In this document: piece by piece, positions 1 to 9,600 of the stretch
Position numbering within the stretch: the stretch's first letter is position 1
How the letters are laid out: the number at the start of each line of letters is the position of its first letter
Assembly (NCBI RefSeq): GCF_016031615.1
Contig: NZ_JACYXC010000001.1
Coordinates: forward strand, 7,006,001-7,070,000
Source of the DNA: Streptomyces pactum
GTDB taxonomy: Bacteria; Actinomycetota; Actinomycetes; Streptomycetales; Streptomycetaceae
Reading direction: 5' to 3'
Length of the DNA stretch: 64,000 bases
The notes under the pieces: generated by a model
The model's input: the letters and a program-made list of their open reading frames with translations, nothing else
Databases searched by the model: none
What the model was told of the DNA's origin: nothing
Translations under genes and position numbers: made by a program

Positions 1-75
1 TCGCCCGTCGCGGCCCGCTCCCGTCCCGTCCGCCCGCCCGGACCGGGGGACCCTGTCCACCCTCCTCCACCCTCG

Positions 76-107
76 CGCCGGCACCCGGGGGATGGGTGCC
101 GGCGTTT
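76..107 (+). terminator. Hairpin terminator of a gene left of the window
   Basis: Perfect 11-bp inverted repeat (arms 76-86 and 94-104, 7-nt loop) followed by TTT. No gene lies to its left inside the window, so it probably ends a transcript that enters from outside. The fold is seen in the sequence; termination is inferred. Confidence 0.55.
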
Positions 108-895
108 CCCGTACCTCCCCTCGGCGCTCCGGCCCGGTACGCCCCGCCGGCCTTCCCCGGCCGGCACGTCCCACCGGCCTTGCCGCCCGGTACGTCCCTC
201 GGTGGTCCGGCCCCCGGTGTGTCGCTGCCCGGACCCGGGCGGTGCCGCGACCGGGCTGGGGCCCGGCGACGGCGCCCCGCGCCCCGTCCGCGGCGCGCGG
301 CGCGCCGTCCGTCGGGGCGCACCGCAACTCGCAAGCGCTCCAGCACGCCCAATCAATGCGGCAGTTGGCGACCCGGTCACCTGGCCACCCGGGCTCCCGC
401 CGGACGAGCAGAACCAGGACACGGCACCGGGAGTGTCGAGGCCGACCCGGCGCACCGGCCCACGCGTCCGGCGTCACGGCCGCCGGACCGCGCCCACCGC
501 GGGACGCTCGGCCCCGCGCCCGGGCCACCCGGCCCTGGGGGAGGCGAGACGACCCCGGGGATGCTGGACACGGACAGCCTCCCCGGGAACGCCCGGCGCC
601 CCGGGCCACCCCACCGGGATGAGGAGACCCGGCCGGCGCACGGACGTGAACCCGCCGTGCGGACACCTTCGCCGGCAGCGCGGACACCCGCCGGCCGGGC
701 GACCCCCGCTCGTGCCCGCCCCCTCGGCCTGCCCCTGGGCCCCCGTGGTCCACGCGGGGCCCGGGCGGGCACGGGGAACGCATCCGAGCACCCAGGAACC
801 GCGCCACCCCGGTCACCACGGCGGTCACCACGCCGGTCCTCACGGCGACCACCACCACGCGTCAGCAGCCCGGAACTCCCGAAGGGACCGGTCCC
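108..895. other. GC-rich stretch with no supported gene
   Basis: Several long frames stay open here on both strands because stop codons are rare at this GC content. None encodes a recognisable domain or starts behind a convincing ribosome binding site. I see nothing functional except the leader of the gene starting at 896. Confidence 0.5.
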
Positions 896-1555
896 ATGAA
901 GACCCCGTCCGCGCCCCCGTCCCACCCCGCGCGTCTCACCGCGGTGCTCGACCGACCGCTGTCCCGTTGGCTGTGGCTGGTGAAGTGGCTGCTCGCCCTC
1001 CCGCACTACGTCGTCCTGTGCTTCCTGTGGACGGGCTTCGTCGGGGCCACCGTGGTGGCCTTCTGCGCGGTCCTTGTCACCGGCCGCTACCCGCGCCGGC
1101 TCTTCGACTTCAACACCGGCGTCCTCCGCTGGTCGTGGCGGGTGGCCTACTACAGCTACGGCGCCCTCGGCACCGACCGCTATCCGCCGTTCACCCTCGC
1201 CGACGTCCCGGACTACCCGGCGCGCCTGGAGCTGCCGTATCCCGCGGAGCTGTCGCGAGGGCTGGTGCTGGTGAAGTGGTGGCTGCTGGCCGTGCCCCAC
1301 TACCTCCTGCTGGGCCTGCTCGGGACCTGGATGGCGGGCGGCCCGGTCGTGCTGCTCACCCTGTTCGCCGGGGTGGCCCTGGCCGCCACCGGGCGTTACC
1401 CGCGCGGCCTCTTCGACTTGGTGATCGGGCTCAACCGCTGGGTGCTGAGGGTCGTGGCGTACGCGGCCCTGCTGACCGACGCGTACCCGCCCTTCCGGCT
1501 CGACCAGGGCGGCGAAGAACCTGGCGGGCTCCGCGACGAGCAGGCGCCGCGGTGA
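896..1555 (+). CDS. DUF4389 domain membrane protein
   Basis: 219-aa predicted integral membrane protein made of two similar halves. Each half has a hydrophobic stretch (WLVKWLLALPHYVVL and LVKWWLLAVPHYLLL), a second membrane segment, then a GRYPR(R/G)LFD motif and a YPPF motif. This internal duplication is the signature of DUF4389 proteins, whose function is unknown. The ATG follows a purine-rich GAAGGGA about 10 nt upstream. It stands alone; the next gene faces it from the opposite strand. Domain assignment is firm; no role can be given. Confidence 0.85.
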   Translation: MKTPSAPPSHPARLTAVLDRPLSRWLWLVKWLLALPHYVVLCFLWTGFVGATVVAFCAVLVTGRYPRRLFDFNTGVLRWSWRVAYYSYGALGTDRYPPFTLADVPDYPARLELPYPAELSRGLVLVKWWLLAVPHYLLLGLLGTWMAGGPVVLLTLFAGVALAATGRYPRGLFDLVIGLNRWVLRVVAYAALLTDAYPPFRLDQGGEEPGGLRDEQAPR

Positions 1556-1791
1556 CCCCGGCGGGCCCGGCCGTCGCGGCTCCGGCAGCCCGGCCGCCGC
1601 GTGCCGGCGGGTTGTCCGGCGCAGCGGTGGCCGGGCCGTCCCGCCGGTGACCGGGCCGCGGTCGGGCGACGCAGGCGACGCCACGCCCGCCGCCGGCACC
1701 GGCGTGAGCGGCGGCCCTTGGTGCCCCGCTACCACCGGCGGTCGGCGGAGGGGCCCCCGGGAGCCGGGCACCGCCGGCGTGGCGCGGGCGG

Positions 1792-2103
1792 CTATCGGCG
1801 AGGGTCCGCCGCGGCCGGGTGCCAGGGGGCGTCCGGCCGGGTGGGGTGCGCGTCGGCGGACAGCCGCAGGGCGTACACCGGCCGGCCGGGGTCGGAGGGG
1901 ACCGGGCCGAGGTAGTGGTGTCCGGTCATGTGGCACCAGGCGGGCAGGTCGAGCGGGGCGGCCGGGTCGGTGGCGATGACGTGCACGACCGTGCCCGGGG
2001 CGGCCCCGGCGATCCGGGCGCGCAGCCTCAGCAGCAGGGTGACGCAGAGCAGTCCGGTGCCGTCGACGGTGAGGTCGGCCGGATGCGGGGAGGGCGGGTT
2101 CAT
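1792..2103 (-). CDS. TusA-like sulfurtransferase family protein
   Basis: 103-aa protein with the TusA/SirA-like beta-alpha-beta fold pattern: LTVDGTGLLC near the N-terminus, a helix, then PGTVVHVIATDPAA and a C-terminal WCHMTGHHYLG segment. TusA proteins carry persulfide sulfur on a conserved Cys in a CPxP motif. Here Cys20 is kept but the prolines are not (LLCVTLLL). Another Cys lies in WCHMTG. The ATG at 2103 is the only sensible start. It is divergent from the GNAT gene at 2428. The family is likely; sulfur transfer is inferred. Confidence 0.7.
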   Translation of the reverse strand: MNPPSPHPADLTVDGTGLLCVTLLLRLRARIAGAAPGTVVHVIATDPAAPLDLPAWCHMTGHHYLGPVPSDPGRPVYALRLSADAHPTRPDAPWHPAAADPRR

Positions 2104-2427
2104 CGGCGGCTCGCGGGGGCGGTGGCGGTGGGGGAGGACAGCGGGGGAGAGGATACGCCGGTGGGGGCGCGGCACGGACGGCCGTGGCCGGGACGCGGCG
2201 GTCCGCCTGCCGCCCGGCGGCCCTCGTCGGACACCCCCGACACCCCGCCCGGCGCGGGGGCCGCGGGTCCCCGGTGCACGTGCGCCGGCGGATTCCTCGG
2301 CGGGGCGGCCCGCGGGATGACGCCGTCCCACCGGCCGGATATACCGGTGCGCGCCCGGCCCGGGTACGCACACCGGCCGGCCCGGGCACCGCCCGGCCGG
2401 CCGCACACGGAGGAGAGGCACAGCACG

Positions 2428-3177
2428 ATGGCGAGCCACGGGAGTGGGCACAGCGGGAAGAGCGGGCCGGGTGGGCGGAGCGGGGACACCGCGGTCCTGG
2501 ACGACCCGGTGGGAGCGTCGCTGCGCGGCCACCACGCGCGGCTCGGGCGCAGGCAGGGCCGGGCCGCCACCTATCTCCCGGAGGTGGCCACCTTCTCGGC
2601 GGTCCCCGCGGACGCGGACGCGGCGGACTGGGCCGACCTCGCACAGCTCCTCGGCCCGGACGCGCTCGCCGACATGTTCAGCTGCCGCGCCACCCCGCCC
2701 CCGGCCTGGCGGCCGGTCTTCGTCCTCGAAGGCCGGCAACTGGTGTGGCCCGCCGGCGCCCGGCCCGACCGAGCCGCCGCCGCGAACGACGCCGGCCTGG
2801 TGGAACTCGGCGCGGCCGACGTGCCCGAGATGCTCGACCTGATCGCGCGCACCCGGCCGGGACCGTTCCGGCCGCGCACCCGTGAACTCGGCACCTACCT
2901 CGGCATTCGCGACCGCGGCCGCCTGGTGGCCATGGCGGGGGAGCGGCTGCGGCCCCCGGGGTGGACCGAGATCAGCGCCGTGTGCACCGATCCCGAGGCC
3001 CGCGGCAAAGGTCATGCCGCCCGTCTGACGAGTGCGCTCGTCGACCGCGTCCTGGCCCGGCGGGAACGCCCCTTCCTGCACGTGGCCGAGGCCAACACCG
3101 CGGCGATCGCGCTCTACGAACGGCTCGGCTTCACCAGCCGGACACCGGTGGTCTTCCGCGGCTTCCGCACCCCGTGA
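2428..3177 (+). CDS. GNAT family N-acetyltransferase
   Basis: 249-aa protein. The C-terminal half (about residues 125-249) is a GNAT/FR47-like acetyltransferase domain with the acetyl-CoA loop motif ARGKGHA, preceded by ISAVCTDPE and followed by NTAAIALYERLGF. Both are diagnostic of the fold. The N-terminal 120 residues are an unassigned extension seen in many actinobacterial GNATs. The start at ATG 2428 is set by GGAGGAG 12-18 nt upstream; earlier in-frame codons lie in low-complexity DNA. The substrate is unknown, and no neighbour suggests one. Confidence 0.85.
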   Translation: MASHGSGHSGKSGPGGRSGDTAVLDDPVGASLRGHHARLGRRQGRAATYLPEVATFSAVPADADAADWADLAQLLGPDALADMFSCRATPPPAWRPVFVLEGRQLVWPAGARPDRAAAANDAGLVELGAADVPEMLDLIARTRPGPFRPRTRELGTYLGIRDRGRLVAMAGERLRPPGWTEISAVCTDPEARGKGHAARLTSALVDRVLARRERPFLHVAEANTAAIALYERLGFTSRTPVVFRGFRTP

Positions 3178-3427
3178 CGCGGCTCCCGCCCGTAACACCC
3201 GGCCGCCCCTCCGGCCCCGTCCTGCCGTTGATTCCGGCTGTCCCGCTCACCCGCCGCGAGCCCCCGACCTCGTCCGTCCCCCCGTCCGGCGGCCGTCCGG
3301 CGCCCGCGACCCGTCCGCCGTCCGCGACCAGGGTCGCCCCGCCGCGCACGGCCGGTTTCGCGGGCGCCCGCCCGCGGCGGGGCCGCGGCGAACCCGCCGT
3401 GAACCCGCCGTGGGCCCCGTCGGTGCA

Positions 3428-3474
3428 CGCCGCGCCTCCGGTACGACACGCGGCGCCGTACCGGAGGCGCGGCG
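3428..3474. repeat. 17-bp perfect inverted repeat between GNAT and SPL genes
   Basis: Arms 3428-3444 and 3458-3474 are perfectly complementary around a 13-nt loop, and the loop-proximal GGCGCCGTAC recurs directly after the right arm. It lies 250 nt after the GNAT stop and 120 nt before the SPL start, so it may be a terminator of the former or a regulatory dyad for the latter. Apart from this hairpin I see nothing in the 3178-3595 gap. Confidence 0.6.
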
Positions 3475-3595
3475 CCGTACAGTGGGAAACGGAATCGCCC
3501 CGTCCGGGTCTCCCCGCGTCCCTCCGCCGCCCGCACGCACCACGCGCACCACCCGCGCGCCCCGTATCACCCGCACCACCCGTACCGGAGCCCCC

Positions 3596-4780
3596 ATGCA
3601 CCATCCGTCCCCCACCCCGGACGACGGCTCCGGCACGCTGTTCGGACTGGACGCGCTCGACCCGCCCGGCGCCGGCCCGGCGCACGTGCGTCAGGGGCCG
3701 CCCTTCCGGGACTCTGCCACGGCCCGCCGGCTGCTGCCGGTACGGGAGATCTACGCCGAGCCCGCGGCGGCCGCCTCGCCGCGCGGCAGGCAGATCCTCG
3801 CCCGGTTCCCCGGTGCGCGGCTGATCACGGTGGACTCGCACTGGCGCATCCCCGGCCTGCACGGCAACGAGGGCAACGTCGAGCGCTGGGTCCGGGTCAA
3901 GGGGGAGACCCTGGTCCTGGGCGAGCGGAAGACGTTCACCGTGCGCCCCAACGGCCGGTCGGCGGACTGGATCGCCCCGGGCGCCTCCAACGGCTGCGCC
4001 ATGGCCTGCGCCTACTGCTACGTGCCGCGGCGCAAGGGGTACGCCAACCCCGTCACGGTCTTCACCAACATCGACCGGACCATCGCCCACCTCGCCCGGC
4101 ACATCGCCCACCAGGGTCCCAAGACCGAGCCCAACCAGTGCGACGACACGTCCTGGGTGTACGACGTCGGGGAGAACGGCGACGCCTCGGTGGACGCCCT
4201 GATCTGCGACAACACCGCGGACCTGGTGCACGCCTTCCGGCAGTGGCCCACCGCCAAGGCGTCCTTCGCCACCAAGTTCGTCAACCCCGACCTGCTCGCC
4301 CTGGACCCGCGGGGCCGGACCCGTATCCGCTTCTCCCTGATGCCGCCGGACGACTCCCGGCTGCTGGACCTGCGCACCTCTCCCGTCGCCGAGCGCGTCC
4401 GCGCCGCCGCCGACTTCCTGGACGCCGGGTACGAGGTGCACTTCAACCTCTCACCCGTGGTGATCCGGCCCGGCTGGGAGGACGCCTGGGCGGAGCTGCT
4501 GACCCGTCTCGACGACGTGCTCCCGGAACGGGTGAAACGGCAGGCCGCCGCCGAGGTGATCATGCTCACGCACAACCGGGACCTGCACGAGGTCAACCTC
4601 GGCTGGCACCCCCGGGCCGAGGACGTCCTGTGGCGGCCGGAGATCCAGCAGGCCAAGCGCTCCGAGAACGGCGCGGTCAACGTCCGCTACCGCAACCAGG
4701 TCAAGGCCGCCGCGGTGGACACCCTGCGCGGCCTGGTCCACCGTCACACCCCCTGGCTGCGCATCCGGTACGCCTTCTGA
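3596..4780 (+). CDS. Spore photoproduct lyase family radical SAM protein
   Basis: 394-aa radical SAM enzyme of the SPL family. Cys134, Cys138 and Cys141 form the CX3CX2C cluster motif (CAMACAYC), preceded by DWIAPGASNG. Spore photoproduct lyases use SAM radical chemistry to reverse the 5,6-dihydrothymine lesion made by UV in spore DNA. Actinobacterial members are common, but their substrate is less certain. The C-terminal part (VIMLTHNRDLHEVNL, SENGAVNVRYRNQ) matches the family. The ATG at 3596 is chosen because upstream in-frame sequence is low complexity; no strong RBS is visible. It converges with the UV-repair-like gene at 4805. Confidence 0.88.
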   Translation: MHHPSPTPDDGSGTLFGLDALDPPGAGPAHVRQGPPFRDSATARRLLPVREIYAEPAAAASPRGRQILARFPGARLITVDSHWRIPGLHGNEGNVERWVRVKGETLVLGERKTFTVRPNGRSADWIAPGASNGCAMACAYCYVPRRKGYANPVTVFTNIDRTIAHLARHIAHQGPKTEPNQCDDTSWVYDVGENGDASVDALICDNTADLVHAFRQWPTAKASFATKFVNPDLLALDPRGRTRIRFSLMPPDDSRLLDLRTSPVAERVRAAADFLDAGYEVHFNLSPVVIRPGWEDAWAELLTRLDDVLPERVKRQAAAEVIMLTHNRDLHEVNLGWHPRAEDVLWRPEIQQAKRSENGAVNVRYRNQVKAAAVDTLRGLVHRHTPWLRIRYAF

Positions 4781-4804
4781 GCGCCGCGCCGTCGCCGGGC
4801 GGGG

Positions 4805-5293
4805 TCACCCCTGCGGAGGAGCCTGCCCGGGGGCCCGGTCCGAGGCGGGCCAGACGTAGGGCAGGTCGTCCGGCACCCCGGGGAACAGGCCGGCGTACAC
4901 CTCCGGATCCTTGCGGACGAGCGCCGAACGGTGGCTCCGGTGGAAGGCCGGGTCGCCGAGCCAGGGCGGCAGCTCACCGGCGGCCCCCAGCTCCGCCTGT
5001 TCCCGCACCGGTGCGCCCGGCCGGTACGCGCCCAGCCCGGCGACCAGCGAGGCGGCGCAACTGTCCTGGTGGCCCCGCTCCCGCCAGACCCGGCAGACCT
5101 CCAGGCCGTACCGCACCAGCGCCTCCTCGTACCCGGTCCACATCCGTACGGCGGGGTGGTGGCGCCACCCGTAACCGGGCACCGTCAGGCCGCGGAGCAC
5201 CTGGAGCGCCTCCACCCGCTGCTTGCCCAGCCTGCGCCGGTCCAGGAGCAGCGCCGTCTCCCGGAAGTCGGGATGCGGCAGGAACGTCTGCAT
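4805..5293 (-). CDS. Pyrimidine dimer DNA glycosylase/endonuclease V-like protein
   Basis: 162-aa protein of the MSMEG_6728/TIGR02328-like family, annotated as pyrimidine dimer DNA glycosylase. It opens MQTFLPHPDFRETALLLDRR, followed by LGKQRVEALQVLR and HPAVRMWTGYEEALVRYG, the conserved core. Family members are proposed to excise UV-induced pyrimidine dimers, by analogy with T4 endonuclease V; direct evidence for this subfamily is limited. A strong GGGAGGAG precedes the ATG at 5293. Its stop lies only 24 nt from the stop of the SPL gene, so two UV-repair-type genes face each other. Confidence 0.8.
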   Translation of the reverse strand: MQTFLPHPDFRETALLLDRRRLGKQRVEALQVLRGLTVPGYGWRHHPAVRMWTGYEEALVRYGLEVCRVWRERGHQDSCAASLVAGLGAYRPGAPVREQAELGAAGELPPWLGDPAFHRSHRSALVRKDPEVYAGLFPGVPDDLPYVWPASDRAPGQAPPQG

Positions 5294-5481
5294 CGGCCAC
5301 CAGCTCCTCCCTGCGGCGCGGCCCGCGCACCGATGATGTGTCCCGATGCCTTCCCCGCCGCGGCCGGTCCGTCGCGGACGACCGTCCTCCGCTCCCCGCC
5401 GGTCACCCGCTTGGCGTGCGGACCCGGGCACCGGCCCGCACAGTGGAACGTGGTCGCACCGTCCGCGAGGGAGTGGCACCC

Positions 5482-5727
5482 ATGGCGAAGGACAAGGACA
5501 CCTCGTCCGGCAGGAAGCTCGCGAAGGGGGACAAGGTGGCGTGGCGCAGCCACGGCAGCGAGACCGAGGGCACCGTGGAGAGGAAGATCACCAAGCGGGC
5601 GAAGGCCGGCGGACGGACCGTGGCCGCGTCCCCGGAGGAGCCGCAGTACGAGGTCCGCAGTGACACCTCCGGCCGCAAGGCCGTGCACAAGCCCTCCGCC
5701 CTGAAGAAGAAGCGGGGGCGGACATGA
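5482..5727 (+). CDS. DUF2945 (hypervirulence-associated TUDOR-like) protein
   Basis: 81-aa basic protein matching DUF2945: GDKVAWRSHGSETEGTVERK near the N-terminus, then EPQYEVRSDTSGRKAVHK and a lysine-rich C-terminus. The family has a small TUDOR-like barrel and no established biochemical role. The ATG at 5482 is preceded by GAGGGAG. Its last four bases (ATGA) overlap the start of the DUF3140 gene, so the two are translationally coupled. They very probably work together. Confidence 0.85.
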   Translation: MAKDKDTSSGRKLAKGDKVAWRSHGSETEGTVERKITKRAKAGGRTVAASPEEPQYEVRSDTSGRKAVHKPSALKKKRGRT

Positions 5728-6071
5728 CGACCGGGGATGAACGGCGCGAGACCCTGGACTCCTTCCGGGAGCTGGTCAACATGACGCCCGCCGGCCTGGA
5801 GAAGTGGCTGGCCACCGACGAATCGCGGGCGGCCGGGGAACACAAGGACGGCGGGGAGTCCACCGGTCACGCCTCCGGCCGCGCCATCGTGGAGATCCTG
5901 CGCAAGAAGCACAGCGACCTCTCGGACGCCGACTACCGGCACATGCGCAAGGTGACCGGCTACATCCGCCGCCACCTCGCGCAGCGGCCCGCGGGCGACG
6001 TCCGCGACTCCCGGTGGCGCCACTCCCTGATGAACTGGGGACACGACCCGACCGCCGACGACTCCGCCTGA
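5724..6071 (+). CDS. DUF3140 family protein
   Basis: 115-aa protein of the DUF3140 family. The core FRELVNMTPAGLEKWL is followed by the segments SGRAIVEILRKK and YRHMRKVTGYIRRHLAQRP; the latter resembles a DNA-binding SAP-like helix pair. Function is unknown. The ATG overlaps the DUF2945 stop (ATGA), so the pair forms a two-gene operon ending at the hairpin at 6076. The pairing recurs in actinobacteria as far as I recall, but I cannot verify its extent here. Confidence 0.85.
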   Translation: MTTGDERRETLDSFRELVNMTPAGLEKWLATDESRAAGEHKDGGESTGHASGRAIVEILRKKHSDLSDADYRHMRKVTGYIRRHLAQRPAGDVRDSRWRHSLMNWGHDPTADDSA

Positions 6072-6075
6072 GCTG

Positions 6076-6096
6076 CCGCCCGCCCCCCGCGGGCGG
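6076..6096 (+). terminator. Terminator of the DUF2945-DUF3140 operon
   Basis: 8-bp GC-only hairpin (arms 6076-6083 and 6089-6096, CCCCC loop) starting 5 nt after the DUF3140 stop. It has no T-tract, which is usual for Streptomyces terminators. Confidence 0.5.
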
Positions 6097-6611
6097 GTGA
6101 CACGGCCCGCGGGGTGAGCCGGCCCGGCCGAGCATCCCGCCCGGCGCGCCCGGGGGCCTCCGGCCCGGTCCCCGGCCTGCCCGGGGCCCTCCCGCGAGGC
6201 GCGCCCGGGGCACGCACTCCGGGGCCGGGGCGTGCCGCATGCCGCCCGCCCCGAGGTCGTGGTGGTCCGGACGGTGTGCGGCCCCCGCCCGTCCCGTACC
6301 GCGCCCGTCCCGTACCCAGGCCGGGCCCGCGCCGACCCGGGCCGGTACCGGCCCGGGCCGATCCGCGCCGTACCGCACCGCCCCGGGCCGGCACCGACCC
6401 GTACCGAACCGCCTGTGCACCGTCCCGGGGCCATCCGGTCCGCGGCCGGGGCGGGCGGTCCCGTCCCCGCCCGTGGACCGGCCGGACCGCCCGGGTGCCC
6501 GTGGACGGAACCTCGGCCGGGCCCTCCGGGGCACGGCGCGGGCGTCGGCACCTCGGCGGACCCGCGGAGCCATGCCGCGGCCGGCGGGACGGCGACCCGC
6601 CGGGAACGCGC
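6097..6611. repeat. Gene-free GTACCG-rich stretch with a 22-bp palindrome
   Basis: This convergent intergenic stretch is built from many imperfect copies of CCGTACC/GGTACCGG-type words. It contains a perfect, loopless 22-bp palindrome at 6336-6357 centred on GGTACC. No coding signal is visible. It may act as a bidirectional terminator or be a decayed repeat array. Confidence 0.5.
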
Positions 6612-9600
6612 TCACTCCTGCGGATGGTCCGCGAGCCAGCGGCGGACCACCTGCGCCTCCGGGCCGCGCCCCAGGGCGTCCAGCACCTGGGCCTGGAGGC
6701 CCAGTACCAGGCGCAGCGACCCGACGACCGCCGACGTGGGGGTGAGACCCCGGCAGATCTCCACCGCCTCCCCGGTCGCCGCCAGCGCCCCGGCGGCGTC
6801 GTGCGCCAGCCAGAACAGCAGTCCGGCATGGATGGACAGCGCGGTGACCAGCTCGTACCCGTGGGCGCCGGGGGCGGCCTCCTCCAACCGGTGCCAGGCC
6901 TCCACCCCCTCCGCGGCGGCGGCCAGCGCCTCCTCGTCCCGGCCGGCCCGCATCAGCAGGTCGGCGACGTGGCGCTGGCAGCGGGCGTGGTACACCCCGT
7001 ACTCCTCGAACCGCGCTCCGGCCAGCCGCCGCCAGATCTCCCGCGCCTGGAGCAGCCGGTCCAGCGCCGCCCCGGCGCGCCCGGCCTCGTCCTCGCACAG
7101 CCCCAGCCGCAGCGTGAGGTGGGCGGCCAGGTGTTCTTCGGACTCCTTGGCCAGGCCGATCCGGATGCGGTGCCCGGCGAGCCCGACGGCCTGGGTCAGT
7201 ACCGCGTACTCCTCCGCGTCCCGGCCCGCGTCGCGGAGCATGTTGCTCAGGTTCATCAGGGCGGAGATCAGCCAGCGCTCGTAACCGGCCGGGTTGATCC
7301 GGGCCAGCGCCCGCATGCGCTCCACCGCCTCCTCCGTGGCCCGCAGCGCCTCCGGCAGGCGCCCCGCCCGGTGCAGCATCGCGCCCAGGGCCTGCACGGA
7401 GTTGGCCAGCAGAACGTCGGTGCCCAGGGAGGACCCGGCGAGCCGCCGGTGGAACTCCACCGAGCGGCCCAGGGCCCGGATCGCCGCCTCCTCCCGGCCC
7501 GCCGCCCGCAGACGCGGCTCCAGGCGGTACAGCCGCCACCCCAGGTCGGCCCAGCTGTCCGGGTCCGCGTCACCCTCGTCGGCCAGCCGGTGCAGCTCGG
7601 TGTCCGCCTCGTCCAGCACCGCCAGGGCCTCCGCCTCACGGCCCACCGCCAGCAGGGCGTCGCTGAGACCGGGAAGCGCACCGACGTGCAGCGAGGCGTA
7701 CCGCCGGTCGGCCTCGGCCGCCCGGCGCAGCACCCCCGCCGCGTCCAGCTGCGCCCGGACCGCCTCCTCCGGCCGCCCGGCGAGGCCGAGCCGGGTGCCC
7801 CATCGGTCCAGCGCCAGTCCGTGCTCCACTACCGCCCGGACGGGGCCGTCGTCCCGCACCCCGCCGGCGGTCGCGGTCACCCGCCGCTCCGCGAGCCGCA
7901 GGGCGAGGGTGTCCAGGCGGTCCTTCTCGTACGGCATGACGAGGTCGAGCCGGAGCAGGGCCTCGGTGTCCACCTCGGCGCCGTCCAGCGCGTCCAGCAG
8001 CTCCCGCTCGATCCGTCGCGGCTCGGCCGTCCGGCCGTTGTCGTGGTAGGCCGTGGCGGCACGCACCAGCACGGTGAAGAGCTGCACCTGCTGGTCCCCG
8101 GAGCCGCCGGCCACCAGGGCGGGCAGCGGCAGCCGCAGCTCGGGGTCGAAGAGCACCAGGCAGGCGAGGTACTCGCCGACACGGTCGGGCTGGAGCGGAC
8201 CCCAGTAGCGGTCCGGGCCCGGCGGGTAGAGGGAGCGCAGCCACGCGGCGACGTCACCCGCCCGGTGGGCCGGCACGTCCAGTCCCCGGCGCAGCGTCGC
8301 CACGGCCTCCTCACGGTCGGCCGCCCCGCACAGGGTGGCGACGGCCACCGCGACCTTCGGGGTCCGCGGCGACAGGCCGTCGAGCCGGCCACCGTTCTCC
8401 CGCGCCGAGCGCGTCCAGTACCGCTGCTCGTGGCGGAGGAGCACGGCGGCCGGGCCGCCCTCGTCGTCCGGGGCGTCGGGGACGGGGGCGGTGCCGTGCT
8501 GGAGCAGCGTGGTCAGCGCGGCCATCTGCACGGTCAGCACGGTGTCGTACGCGGCCCGGACCAGGTCGGGCGGCGGCCGCAGCGCGGCGGCGAGCGAGTG
8601 CCATCCCGCCGGGGGCCGGCCCGGAATGGCGGGCAGCCGGTCCAGCAGCAGCGCGAAGTCGGTGACGGCATCGGTGAACGCCTCCGCCCGGGCTCCGGCG
8701 GGCCCTTCGGCGGGCGCCAGCGGGGCGAGCGCGGTGACCTCGGCGCCGGCCAGGAGTTCATCGGTGCGCGTCTCGCCGATGCCGTCCCGGCGCCAGCCGC
8801 CGTCGGCGCGGGCGAGGAGCAGCAGCCGCACCCGGTGGCGGGTGGTCCGCAGCTGGTCCACGACCCGCCGGACGAGGTCCGGCCGGGTGTCCGCGTAGTC
8901 GATGACCAGCAGCGACGGGAGCGCGGTGACCAGGCTGCGCAGCCTGTCCTCCGGCACGTCCCGCAGCGTCGGCCGCAGCTGTCCGGTGACCCAGCCCGCC
9001 GCGCGGAGTCCGTCCATCAGGTGGCGGGCGAGCCGGGTCTTGCCCTGGCCGCCGGGGCCGGTGAGCACCCGGACCGAGAAGGGCCGCGGGTCGTCCAGGC
9101 ACCAGCTGCGCAGGTCCAGCAGTTCGCCGTCCCGCCCCCGGAACCGCACCGCCTCCGCGTCCGCCCGCAGCAGCATGGCGGGGGAGAGCAGGTCCCGTTC
9201 GCGGGCCGCCGGTTCCAGCAGGTCCGCCGGCTCGGCCGGTTCCAGCAGGGGCTCCCAGCCGGCGTGCTCCGCGACGATCCGGCGGAAGTCGGGATCGGCC
9301 AGCAGCTCGGTCGTCCGGGTGGCGGTGAGCCGGGTGCCGCCGCTCGCCAGCCGGTCCAGGCTCACCACCCCGCACAGCAGACCGCCGTCCCGCGCCTCGG
9401 CGATGACCGGGCCGCCGGAGATCCCCGCCCAGGCGCTGGGGGCGCGACCGGGCAGCTGATCGGGCGGGATGCCCGGATCGGTGCTGATCACCTCGTAGCG
9501 CCGCGCCAGCGAACCGGTGCAGGGGGAGATGACCCCCGCCACCTCGCCGTCGTGACGGTCGTGGCCGGCCGGGTCCTTCTGCATGCGCGGGAAGCCGACG

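Noticed and set aside
92..1650. Several overlapping 170-480-codon frames at the left edge
   Set aside because: They overlap each other in different frames, are Pro/Arg/Ala-rich and carry no domain; typical high-GC artefacts.
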